A DNA stretch of 64,000 nt from an uncultured Oscillospiraceae bacterium (GTDB lineage: Bacteria > Bacillota > Clostridia > Oscillospirales > Oscillospiraceae): contig CANQPU010000002.1 in the NCBI GenBank assembly GCA_947625815.1, positions 78,812 to 142,811 of the forward strand. Direction: 5' to 3'. How positions within the stretch are numbered: position 1 is the stretch's first letter; each line of letters starts with the position of its first letter. Below, one piece after another: positions 18,367-26,811 of this stretch. The notes beneath the pieces are model-generated. The model was not told where the DNA came from. It worked only from the letters and a program-made list of their open reading frames with translations, and did no database searches. Position numbers and translations under genes: made by a program.

Positions 18367-19493
18367 TCCGGGTCCTCAACATCATCTCCGACACGAACAT
18401 CGGCGGGGCCGGGCGTGTCATCATCAACTACCTCAAATATGCCGACCGTTCCCGCTTCGAGACGGCCGTGGCCATGCCGCGGGGCAGCGCCCTGAAGGAG
18501 CCGGTGGAGGCGCTGGGGGTGACGGTCTACGAGGTGGACGGCATGGCGGACAGGTCCCTGGACCTGAAGGCCATCCGGGAGCTCAAGGCGCTCATCCGGG
18601 TGCTGATGCCGGACATCGTCCACACCCACGGGGCCCTGTCCGGGCGCATCGCGGGCCGGCAGTGCGGCGCGGCGGTGGTCTTTACCCGCCACTCGGCCTT
18701 CCCGGTGAAGCCCTATCTGAAAAAGGGGCCGGGCCGCTGGCTCAACAAGCTGATCAACGAGCATTACGCCGACGCCATCATCGCCGTCTCCCCGGCCACG
18801 GCGGAGAACCTGACGGACGCGGGCATCTCCGGGGAGCGCATCGACATCATGATGAACGGCGTGGAGCCGGTGGAGCGCGTGAGCCCCGAAAGATGCGCCG
18901 CCCTGCGGCGGGAATACGGCCTGAGACCCGGCGACGCGGTGTTCGGCATCGCCGCCAGGATCGAGGAATACAAGGGCCACGCCGACATCCTGCGGGCCCT
19001 GGCGGCCATCGGGGACAGGCACCCCGAGGCGAAGCTCATCATCGCCGGCACCGGCTCCTTCGAGGGGGAGGTCCGGCGTCTCGCGGCGGAGCTGGGGCTG
19101 GGCGACCGGGTCATCTTTACCGGCTTTCTCCGGGACGTGGCCCCGGTGCTGAGCCTGCTGGACGTACAGGTCAACGCCTCCTTCGGGACGGAGGCCTCGT
19201 CCCTGGCCATGCTGGAGGGCTTCAGCATGGGGATCCCGGCCATCGCCTCCAGCTACGGCGGCAACCCCTGGCAGGTGAAGGAGGGCGTCAGCGGACTGCT
19301 CTTCCCGCCCCGGGATGTGGAGAAGCTCGCCGCCCTCATGGACAGGCTCTGCGAGGACCGGGCCCTGGTGGAAAAGCTGGGCCTGGGAGCGAGGCGGGAG
19401 TATCTGGAGCGGTTCACCGGCGAAAAGGCCGCCGGAAGGATAGAGGAGATCTACACAAAGACACTGGAGGCGCGACATGGAAAAAGAAAATAA
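18363..19493 (+). CDS. Glycosyltransferase family 4 (GT-B fold)
   Basis: The 376-residue cytoplasmic protein has the N-terminal GT4 acceptor domain, with the glycine-rich opening NIGGAGRVIINYLK and the HTHGALSGRIAG block. The nucleotide-sugar domain follows, with GIAARIEEYKGH (about 198-209), an FTGF block, and the E-x7-E region NASFGTEASSLAMLEGFSMGIPAIAS (about 278-303). It probably adds a sugar to a lipid-linked intermediate polymerised by the adjacent Wzy-like protein. A GGGGGAG ribosome site precedes the ATG. Donor and acceptor cannot be predicted. Confidence 0.92.
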   Translation: MIRVLNIISDTNIGGAGRVIINYLKYADRSRFETAVAMPRGSALKEPVEALGVTVYEVDGMADRSLDLKAIRELKALIRVLMPDIVHTHGALSGRIAGRQCGAAVVFTRHSAFPVKPYLKKGPGRWLNKLINEHYADAIIAVSPATAENLTDAGISGERIDIMMNGVEPVERVSPERCAALRREYGLRPGDAVFGIAARIEEYKGHADILRALAAIGDRHPEAKLIIAGTGSFEGEVRRLAAELGLGDRVIFTGFLRDVAPVLSLLDVQVNASFGTEASSLAMLEGFSMGIPAIASSYGGNPWQVKEGVSGLLFPPRDVEKLAALMDRLCEDRALVEKLGLGARREYLERFTGEKAAGRIEEIYTKTLEARHGKRK

Positions 19494-19977
19494 GAAGGGC
19501 AGGGGCGTCATCAATCTGTTTGACATCGTCCTCCTGCTGGCCGCCCTGGCCCTGGGCGTACTGCTCTATATCGGGAGCCGGGACGAGCCGGTGACCGTGG
19601 AGACGAAGCACGAGACGGTCCCCATCCTCTACACGGTGGAGTTCCAGCGGACGGAGGAGAGCTTCCCCGGGTACATCCATGTGGGCGACCCGGTGGTGGA
19701 CAGGATCAAGAAATACAACGTGGGCGTGGTGGAGTCCGTGGAGTATGAGCCCTACACCAGGCTGGTCCCGGATTACGAGAGCAGCACCATGGTCCTGTCC
19801 GAGGAGCCGGGGAGAGTCACGGTACGGGTGACCATTCGGACCGAGGCCAGGATCACCGAACGGGACGTGATCATTGACGGGGGCTACGTCACCAGGGTGG
19901 GAGAAAGCGTCAACCTGAAGTTCCCGGAGACCATAGGCCTGGGCACAACGGTCGTGATGGAGAAGGTGGAAGCGTGA
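19477..19977 (+). CDS. DUF4330-like membrane-anchored protein, copy 1
   Basis: This 166-residue protein has a short cytoplasmic start, one membrane segment (about 15-33, FDIVLLLAALALGVLLYIG) and an extracytoplasmic beta-rich domain. The pattern resembles DUF4330 proteins, which often lie among exopolysaccharide or wall-glycan genes. It overlaps the preceding glycosyltransferase by 17 nt and the next gene by 4 nt, so coupling is tight. It shares layout and several positions with copy 2 (membrane anchor, then an HPGD/HVGD-type turn and a closing beta region). Function is unknown; an accessory role in glycan export is inference. Confidence 0.7.
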   Translation: MEKENKKGRGVINLFDIVLLLAALALGVLLYIGSRDEPVTVETKHETVPILYTVEFQRTEESFPGYIHVGDPVVDRIKKYNVGVVESVEYEPYTRLVPDYESSTMVLSEEPGRVTVRVTIRTEARITERDVIIDGGYVTRVGESVNLKFPETIGLGTTVVMEKVEA

Positions 19978-20474
19978 TGAAGAAAAAGATCGTCGATGAG
20001 CGCGGACTGCTCTTTGGAAAGATCAGCGTGGTGGATATCCTGGCGGTGCTCCTTGTGGCTGCCCTGGGGCTGATGGTGTACGTGCGCTTTTTCACCGGGG
20101 GCGACGGGAGCGTCGCCGACACGGGCAAGACGGAGGTGGAGTATGTCCTCCGGGCGCGGGACGTGCGGATGTACACGGTGAACGCCATCCACCCGGGGGA
20201 CTGCCTCTATCACCGGGAGGACGATATCCCGGTGGGCGTGGTGAAGGACGTGCGCGCGGAGGAGGGGACGACCACCATGACGGCCCTGGACGGCACCACC
20301 ACCATCGTCCCCCGCCCGGGGTATTATGATCTCTATATCACCGTAAGGGCCGAGGCCGTGGAAAGCTCCGGGGGCTACTATCTGGGCGGGACCCGGGAGC
20401 TCAGCGTCAACCTGGAAATGCCGTTGAGCTCTCCCTATGCCTTCTTCGCCGCCACGGTCCTCAGCATCAGCTGA
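19974..20474 (+). CDS. DUF4330 family membrane-anchored protein, copy 2
   Basis: The 166-residue product opens with the DUF4330 signature DERGLLFGKISVVDILAVLL, a short cytoplasmic tail running into one membrane segment. An extracytoplasmic beta-rich domain containing IHPGDCLYH follows. It is a diverged sister of the preceding gene and starts at a GTG that overlaps its stop codon. Family function is unknown; association with surface-polysaccharide loci is well known and is repeated here. Confidence 0.8.
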   Translation: MMKKKIVDERGLLFGKISVVDILAVLLVAALGLMVYVRFFTGGDGSVADTGKTEVEYVLRARDVRMYTVNAIHPGDCLYHREDDIPVGVVKDVRAEEGTTTMTALDGTTTIVPRPGYYDLYITVRAEAVESSGGYYLGGTRELSVNLEMPLSSPYAFFAATVLSIS

Positions 20475-20486
20475 CGGAGGCGGTCT

Positions 20487-22679
20487 ATGAAGATCCTTAT
20501 GGCCACAATGGGCCTGGACATCGGCGGCGCCGAGACGCACATTCTGGAGCTGACGCGCGCGCTCACGCGTCTGGGCCATCAGGTGACCGTGGTCTCCAAC
20601 GGCGGCGTGTACGTCCCCGAGGTGGAGGCCGCCGGCGCCAGACACATCAAAGCGCCCATGCACCGGCGCGATCCGGCCCTGATGGCGCGGTCGCTGAAGA
20701 TCCTCAGGCGCGCCATACGCGACGAGCGCCCGGACGTGGTCCACGCTCACGCCAGAATACCCGCGTTTTTGTGCGGCATACTGAAAAAGACCATGGACTT
20801 CCCCCTGGTCACCACGGCCCACTGGGTCTTTTCCGCGGAGGGGGCCGCCGGACGGCTGACAAACTGGGGCGACCGGACCATCGCCGTCTCCGAGGACATC
20901 AAAAAGCACCTGATGGAGGGCTACGGCGTGCCGGAGGGGCGGATCTCGGTGACCATCAACGGCATCGACACGGATAAGTTTTCCCCGGACATCCGGGGGG
21001 AGGCCGTCCGGGAGGAATTCGGCATCCCCGCGGGGGCCAGGGTGCTGGCCCACGTGAGCCGCCTGGACGCCAGCCGCGCCGACGCCGCCGCGGCCCTGAT
21101 CGCCGCGGCCCCGAAGCTGACGGAGCGCGTGCCGGAGGCGGTGATCCTCATCGCCGGCGGCGGGGACAGGTTCGAGGAGCTCCGGGCCCGGGCCGACCGG
21201 GTGAACGAGGGCCTGGGGGAGCGGCGGGTGATCCTGACCGGCCCCAGGACCGACATCAACAGGATCTGCGCCGCGGGCGACGCCTTTGTGGGGGTCTCGC
21301 GGGCGGCGCTGGAGGCCATGGCCGCCTGGAGGCCGGTGGTCGTCGCCGGCAACGAGGGCTATATGGGCCTTTTTGACGAGCCCAAGCTGGAGGCCGGCAT
21401 CGAGGGGAACTTCTGCTGCCGGGGCTTTCCCATGATCTCCGAGCAGGCGCTCTTAGAGGACACCGTCCGGGCGCTGACCCTGCCGGAGGGGGAGAGACGG
21501 AGGCTGTCGGAGCTGGGCCGCCGGGTGGTTATGGAGCATTACAGCGTGGAGCGCATGGCCCGGGACGCCCTGGCGGCGTATGAAAGCGCCCGCCGTCACA
21601 AAAGGGTGGTCCTCAGCGGCTATTACGGCTACGGGAACGCCGGCGACGAGGCCATCCTCGAGGCGCTGGCGCGCAGCGTCTCCGCGGCCTCCCCGGGGGC
21701 GGAGATCACTGTCCTCAGTCGGGACGCCCGGGCGACCGTCAGGGATTTCGGCTGCTCGGCGGCGCCGCGGTTCTCCCCCGTCAGGGTGTCCCAGGCGGTG
21801 AAAAAATGCGACCTGCTCGTCTCCGGGGGCGGAAGTCTGCTCCAGGACAACACCTCCACCAGGTCGCTCCTCTACTATCTTTCCGTCATACGTCTGGCCG
21901 TCAGGCACGGGAAGAAGACCTTCCTCCTTGCCAACGGCATAGGGCCGGTGATCAGGAAGCGCAACAGGGAGAGGGTGAGGAGGACCGTGGAGAGGGTGGA
22001 CGCCGTGACCCTCCGCGACCCGGACTCCCTCCGGGAGCTGCGGGACATGGGTATCACGCGGACGGATATGGCCGTCACCGCCGACCCGGTCTTTACACTG
22101 CCCGAGCCGGACGGGGAGCGCGCCGCGCGGCTCCTCCGGGAAAACGGCGTGGAGGGGCGGTACATCGCGGTGTCCGTAAGGCCGTACCGGGGGGGACCCG
22201 GGTACTTCCGGCGCTTCGCCGCGCTGTGCGACCGGGTGACGGAGGAGACGGGACTGCCCCTGGTGTTCGTCAACATGCAGCCCAAAAGGGACGGGCCGGT
22301 GAGCCGGCAGGTCACGGAGCTCATGACGAAAAGCGCGCGGATCCTCTCCGGCGAGCATCGGCCGGAGGAGCTGATGGGCGTCATCGGAGGGGCCGAGGCA
22401 GTCCTCTCCATGCGCCTGCACGCCCTTATTTTTGCCGCCCGCTGCGCCGTGCCGGCGCTGGGCCTCGTCTACGACCCCAAGGTGAAGAGCTTCTTGGATA
22501 TCCTGGGCCAGCCCTCCGCCGGGACGGACGGGGAGATCGACGTGGAGGCGGCCGCCGGGAAGATGGAGGAGCTGATCCTGCACCGGGAGGAGACGGCGGC
22601 AAGACTGGCCGTCCTGCGGGACGCCCTTGTGGCCGCCGCGGAGAAGAACGATGAAATACTGAGAGAACTGCTCTCATGA
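20487..22679 (+). CDS. csaB: Fusion of GT4 glycosyltransferase and polysaccharide pyruvyl transferase CsaB
   Basis: This 730-residue protein carries two enzymes. Residues 1-370 are a GT4 glycosyltransferase: GLDIGGAETHILEL at the start, VVHAHARIPAF near 93, and VSRLDASR near 189. From about residue 373 a complete CsaB domain follows: VVLSGYYGYGNAGDEAILEAL, the SGGGSLLQD loop near 449, ANGIGPV, and SMRLHALIFAA near 640. CsaB adds a ketal pyruvate to wall polysaccharide, creating the ligand bound by SLH-domain surface proteins. The fusion implies that sugar transfer and pyruvylation act on the same intermediate. GGAGG precedes the ATG, 12 bp after copy 2 of DUF4330. Confidence 0.93.
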   Translation: MKILMATMGLDIGGAETHILELTRALTRLGHQVTVVSNGGVYVPEVEAAGARHIKAPMHRRDPALMARSLKILRRAIRDERPDVVHAHARIPAFLCGILKKTMDFPLVTTAHWVFSAEGAAGRLTNWGDRTIAVSEDIKKHLMEGYGVPEGRISVTINGIDTDKFSPDIRGEAVREEFGIPAGARVLAHVSRLDASRADAAAALIAAAPKLTERVPEAVILIAGGGDRFEELRARADRVNEGLGERRVILTGPRTDINRICAAGDAFVGVSRAALEAMAAWRPVVVAGNEGYMGLFDEPKLEAGIEGNFCCRGFPMISEQALLEDTVRALTLPEGERRRLSELGRRVVMEHYSVERMARDALAAYESARRHKRVVLSGYYGYGNAGDEAILEALARSVSAASPGAEITVLSRDARATVRDFGCSAAPRFSPVRVSQAVKKCDLLVSGGGSLLQDNTSTRSLLYYLSVIRLAVRHGKKTFLLANGIGPVIRKRNRERVRRTVERVDAVTLRDPDSLRELRDMGITRTDMAVTADPVFTLPEPDGERAARLLRENGVEGRYIAVSVRPYRGGPGYFRRFAALCDRVTEETGLPLVFVNMQPKRDGPVSRQVTELMTKSARILSGEHRPEELMGVIGGAEAVLSMRLHALIFAARCAVPALGLVYDPKVKSFLDILGQPSAGTDGEIDVEAAAGKMEELILHREETAARLAVLRDALVAAAEKNDEILRELLS

Positions 22680-22704
22680 TCATAAAAAAGAAAGGACAAT
22701 GAGA

Positions 22705-25599
22705 ATGAAACTTGAAAAAGACAGCCGCCTTCACGGCTTCAGGGTCCGGTATGTTCAGCCCATGCCGGAGCTGAAGGGAACCCTCTACCGCATGGAATAC
22801 GAGAAGAACGGGGCGGACCTGGTGTATCTGGACAGGCCCGACGACAACAAGACCTTTTCCATCGCCTTCAAGACCATCCCGTCGGACTCCACCGGCGTAT
22901 TCCACATCCTGGAGCATTCGGTGCTGTGCGGATCGGAGAAATACCCGGTGCGGGAGCCCTTTGTGGAGCTTTTGAAAAGCTCCTTGCAGACGTTTTTGAA
23001 CGCCATGACCTTCCCGGACAAGACCATGTACCCCGTGGCCAGCCGGAACGACCAGGACTTTCTGAATCTGGTGGACGTGTACATGGACGCGGTGCTCCAT
23101 CCGCTGTCGGTGACGGACCCCACGGGATTCAGGCAGGAGGGGTGGCACTACGAGCTGGAGGCCCCCGATGGGGAGCTCACCCGGAACGGCGTGGTGTACA
23201 ACGAGATGAAGGGCGCTTTTGTGGACCCGGACGAGGTCCTGAGCTTTGAGCTGGGGCGGCGGCTCTTCCCGGACAACTGCTACGGCTTCGTCTCCGGCGG
23301 ACACCCGGAGCACATCCCGGAGCTGACGTATGAGAGCTACCTTGCCAACCACGCCCGGTACTATCACCCCTCCAACTCCTATATCTTCCTGGACGGACAG
23401 ATGGACCTTGACGCGGTGCTGGCCAAGCTCCACAGCTTCCTTCGCGAATATGACCGCATCGACCCGGACGCGGACATCCCCATGCAGAAGCCTGTCCACC
23501 CCGAGGAGGGCACGGCGGAGTACGAGATCGGGCCCGAGGACGACGGGACGGACAAGGTCCTGGTGGGCGAGGGCTGGGTCTACGGCGCCTTCAACGAGCA
23601 GGAGCGGAGCATGGCCTGCGCGGTGCTGGCCCAGGCGCTGTGCGGGACCAACGAGTCCCCCCTGAAGAAGGCCGTGCTGGAGGCGGGGCTGTGCCAGGAT
23701 CTGAGCCTGGGGAACTACGATGGCATCCAGCAAAACTATCTGGTGATGGTGGCCAGGAACACGTCCCTGGAGAAGAAGGACGAGCTGGTGAGGACCGTTT
23801 ACCGGGTGCTGGAGGAGCAGGCGCGCGGTCTCGACCACGCAGAGCTGCACGCCATTTTGAATCAGGTGGAGTTTGCCAGCCGCGAGAAGGACTTCGGGCG
23901 GATGCCCAGGGGCCTGGTCTTCGCCATAAACGCCCTGGAGAGCTGGCTTTACGGCGGCGATCCGGCGCAGAACCTGAGCTTTGAGGAGACCTTCGCCTCC
24001 CTGCGGCGCAGGATCGACGAGGGGTGGTTTGAGCAGCTCCTGACGAAGGTGTTCCTGAAAAACGACCACACCGCCCGGGTGGTGCTGGTCCCCTCCAAGA
24101 CGCTGGGCCAGGAGGCCCGGGAGCGGGACAAGGCGGAGCTCGCCGCCATCAAGGCCGGCTGGAGCCAGGCCGAGACGAAGAAGGTCATGGACGAGTTCGC
24201 CGCCCTGCGCCGCCACCAGAGCGAGGCGGATACGCCGGAGGTGCTGGCGAGCCTGCCGCTTTTGTCCCTCTCCGATATCCCCGAGGCGGCGCCGGCACTC
24301 CCCTATCACGTGGACGACTGCGCCGGGCGGCCCCTGCTGTGGCAGGATGTGGAGACCGGCGGGATCACGTATCTGGACCTCTATTTCCGGGCGGACGACC
24401 TGACCATGGAGGAGCTGGGCCGGCTGCCTGTCGCCTGCCAGCTCCTGGGGAAGATGGCTACGGAAAAGCGCGGGGCGCTGGAGCTTGCCAGCCTCATCCG
24501 GGAGAAGCTGGGCCGGTTTGAGGTCAACATCGCCATCCACGAGACGATGGACGGGAAGGCGCTCCCCATGGTGGCCGTGGGCGTGGCCGTGCTGCCGGAG
24601 CGGAAGGCGGAGAGCCTGGAGCTCCTGCGGGAAATTTTGCTCACCACGAGCCTGGACGACACCGCCGCCGTCTACAACCTGCTGCGCCAGGCCCGCATCG
24701 GGCTGGAGCAGGGGATCATGTCCGCCGGCAACCGCTTCGCCGTCACGCGGGCATCCGCCGGCCTCACCGCCGCCGGGGCCGTCAGCGACACGCTCACCGG
24801 CGTGGGGCAGCTGCGCTGGCTCCAGAGCGCCGAGAAGGGCTTCGAGGCCGATGGCAGGGCCGTGACGGAGGGATTCCGGGCGCTGCTGCAAAAGATCTTC
24901 GTCCGGGGACGCGTCACCGTCTCCCTGACGGGTCCGGAGGACCCCGATTACGTCAGGGGGGCGCTGGAGCTCCTGCCTGAGGGCGAGCCCGGCGAGAGCG
25001 CGGCCTACGGGGCGCTGGCGCTTCAGGCCGAGGGCTTTACCATCCCCGCCGCCATTGGCTTTACGGGCTTCGTGGGCAAGCTCCAGAATGTAGGCCGGGA
25101 GTATAGAGGCTCCATGAGCGTGGCGGCTCAGCTTCTGAGCCTGGACTACCTCTGGAACAACGTGCGGGTCAAGGGCGGCGCTTACGGCGTCGGCCTGTCC
25201 GTGGGCTTTACGGGCAGCGTGGGCTTCTCCAGCTACCGGGACCCCAACTGCGCCGGGAGCCTGGACATTTTCGCCGGGGCCGGGAAGGTGCTGAGGGAGT
25301 TCGCGGAAAGCGGAGAGAGCGTGGACAAGTATATCATCTCCACCGTGGGCGGGCTGGAGCCTTATATGACCCCGCGGCAGGACAAGGCCCGCGCCGCCAT
25401 CATGTATTTCAGCGGGCGCACCCAGGCCGACCTCCAGCGCCAGCGCTCCGAGATCCTGCACACCGGCCCGGCGGACCTCACCGCCTTCGCCGATGTCCTG
25501 GACGACCTGCGCGCCCACGCCCAGACCTGCGTCATCGGCGGCCAGCCCGTTCTGGACGCCTGCGGCGAGAAGCTGGAGAGGATCGAAAGCGTGCAGTAA
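22705..25599 (+). CDS. M16C insulinase-type metallopeptidase (PreP/HypA-like)
   Basis: This 964-residue cytoplasmic protein is a zinc peptidase of family M16, subfamily C. The inverted zinc motif HILEH is at residues 67-71, with the downstream Glu of the active site in the NGVVYNEMKG block. Four M16 domains occupy the full length, the usual size for PreP-like enzymes, which degrade short unfolded peptides in a closed chamber. I chose the second ATG because AAAGGA lies 8 nt before it; an ATG two codons earlier is only 2 nt from that site. It lies 25 bp after csaB and may share its transcript, though its role is unrelated. Confidence 0.93.
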   Translation: MKLEKDSRLHGFRVRYVQPMPELKGTLYRMEYEKNGADLVYLDRPDDNKTFSIAFKTIPSDSTGVFHILEHSVLCGSEKYPVREPFVELLKSSLQTFLNAMTFPDKTMYPVASRNDQDFLNLVDVYMDAVLHPLSVTDPTGFRQEGWHYELEAPDGELTRNGVVYNEMKGAFVDPDEVLSFELGRRLFPDNCYGFVSGGHPEHIPELTYESYLANHARYYHPSNSYIFLDGQMDLDAVLAKLHSFLREYDRIDPDADIPMQKPVHPEEGTAEYEIGPEDDGTDKVLVGEGWVYGAFNEQERSMACAVLAQALCGTNESPLKKAVLEAGLCQDLSLGNYDGIQQNYLVMVARNTSLEKKDELVRTVYRVLEEQARGLDHAELHAILNQVEFASREKDFGRMPRGLVFAINALESWLYGGDPAQNLSFEETFASLRRRIDEGWFEQLLTKVFLKNDHTARVVLVPSKTLGQEARERDKAELAAIKAGWSQAETKKVMDEFAALRRHQSEADTPEVLASLPLLSLSDIPEAAPALPYHVDDCAGRPLLWQDVETGGITYLDLYFRADDLTMEELGRLPVACQLLGKMATEKRGALELASLIREKLGRFEVNIAIHETMDGKALPMVAVGVAVLPERKAESLELLREILLTTSLDDTAAVYNLLRQARIGLEQGIMSAGNRFAVTRASAGLTAAGAVSDTLTGVGQLRWLQSAEKGFEADGRAVTEGFRALLQKIFVRGRVTVSLTGPEDPDYVRGALELLPEGEPGESAAYGALALQAEGFTIPAAIGFTGFVGKLQNVGREYRGSMSVAAQLLSLDYLWNNVRVKGGAYGVGLSVGFTGSVGFSSYRDPNCAGSLDIFAGAGKVLREFAESGESVDKYIISTVGGLEPYMTPRQDKARAAIMYFSGRTQADLQRQRSEILHTGPADLTAFADVLDDLRAHAQTCVIGGQPVLDACGEKLERIESVQ

Positions 25600-25706
25600 A
25601 GCGCGAGGCCGAAGTGTAAAGATAACGGAAAAGGCTCCCCGGCTTGGCGCCGGGGGCCTCCTCCGTCCGGCGGCGCTTTCGGAAATGATTTTTGGAGGAA
25701 AGAGAT

Positions 25707-26726
25707 ATGAAAAAACTGCTTGCGCTCCTGCTGGCCCTTGCGCTTGTCCTGAGCCTCGCCGCCTGCGGGAAGGACGAGGGCGGCAAGTCCGACCGGGACG
25801 AGCCGTCCAAGAGCGACAAGGAGGACAGCGACACGGGCAAGGACCCCTTCGAGGGCCTGCTCCCTGACGATCCCAACGAGCCGGAGGACACCGCCGGGAC
25901 GCCGGAGGGCGGCGACCCCTTCGGGCCGGAGGTCCTTGCGCTTATCGCCTCCGTCAACGCGGACAACGCCGAAGCCACGGGGACCTGCGGCGCGGACCTC
26001 ACCTGGTATCTCTACGACAATATGCTGATCATCCGGGGCACGGGGGAGATGGAGGACTACGACCCCGATGACACGCCGTGGTCCGAGACCGCCGACCAGA
26101 TCGAGCTTGTCTACCTGGAGGACGGCGTGACCTCCATCGGTAATTTCGCGTTCTATTATTTTGTGAAAATGCAGGCGGTCTACATACCCGACAGCGTGAC
26201 AGCCATCCGCATAGATGCGTTTGGCAGCTGCAGAAGTCTTACCTATGTCAGATGGTCGGAAAACCTGACGGAGATCGGTATGGGAGCTTTTCTCAACGCC
26301 GGCCTTACATCGGCGGCGATCCCCAAGGGCGTGACCAGCCTTGCAGAAAACGCCTTTGGTGGTAACTGGAAATTGACCTCCGTGGAGCTCCCGGACGGGC
26401 TCACTGAGATCGGTGTAAACGCGTTCCAAGCTTGTAAGCTTACGTCGGTGACGATCCCGGACAGCGTCACCACCATCAGGACCGGAGCGTTTTACTTAAA
26501 TCCTCTCACAGAGGTGACGATCCCCACCAGCGTCACGTATCTCGATGAAGCGTTCGGGGTCTGTCCCATAACCACCGTCACCTTTTTGGGCGACGCGCCG
26601 GAAACGGGAGTGAGCTACTACGGTCACCTGTTTGGTCTGGAGGACGGCACGACGATCCAATACTCCGGCGACGGCTTTGATCGGTATATCGAAGGTTATC
26701 CCAACTATAACTGGGTCAAGATATGA
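25707..26726 (+). CDS. Lipoprotein with BspA-type leucine-rich repeats
   Basis: The 339-residue product has a lipoprotein signal peptide ending in the lipobox LAAC (Cys about 20), so it should be tethered to the outer face of the membrane. An acidic, Ser/Asp/Glu-rich linker (20-75) leads to a domain with WYLYDNMLIIRGTGEM. About five BspA-type (LRR_5) repeats then follow the pattern T-S-I-G-x-x-A-F-x-x-C/A-x-x-L-T-S-V-x-I-P. Such repeats mediate protein or surface binding in many gut clostridia. GGAGG sits 8 nt before the chosen ATG. Confidence 0.88.
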   Translation: MKKLLALLLALALVLSLAACGKDEGGKSDRDEPSKSDKEDSDTGKDPFEGLLPDDPNEPEDTAGTPEGGDPFGPEVLALIASVNADNAEATGTCGADLTWYLYDNMLIIRGTGEMEDYDPDDTPWSETADQIELVYLEDGVTSIGNFAFYYFVKMQAVYIPDSVTAIRIDAFGSCRSLTYVRWSENLTEIGMGAFLNAGLTSAAIPKGVTSLAENAFGGNWKLTSVELPDGLTEIGVNAFQACKLTSVTIPDSVTTIRTGAFYLNPLTEVTIPTSVTYLDEAFGVCPITTVTFLGDAPETGVSYYGHLFGLEDGTTIQYSGDGFDRYIEGYPNYNWVKI

Positions 26727-26742
26727 CCCCCAACAAAAAACA

Positions 26743-26770
26743 CCGCCCCGCGCCGTTTGGCGCGGGGCGG
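26743..26770 (-). terminator. Terminator between LRR lipoprotein and citrate synthase
   Basis: A perfect 12-bp GC-rich stem (CCGCCCCGCGCC / GGCGCGGGGCGG) with loop GTTT. On the minus strand it is followed by GTGTTTTTTG, so it mainly terminates the citrate synthase transcript. It may also stop the lipoprotein transcript. Confidence 0.82.
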
Positions 26771-26811
26771 TTCGTTTCTGAGCTTCTCTCCCTTCCCCTC
26801 CGGGGCGCAGG

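Noticed and set aside
22426..25518. A 1030-codon minus-strand frame opposite the M16 peptidase
   Set aside because: Pure antisense shadow; the plus-strand peptidase has intact catalytic motifs.
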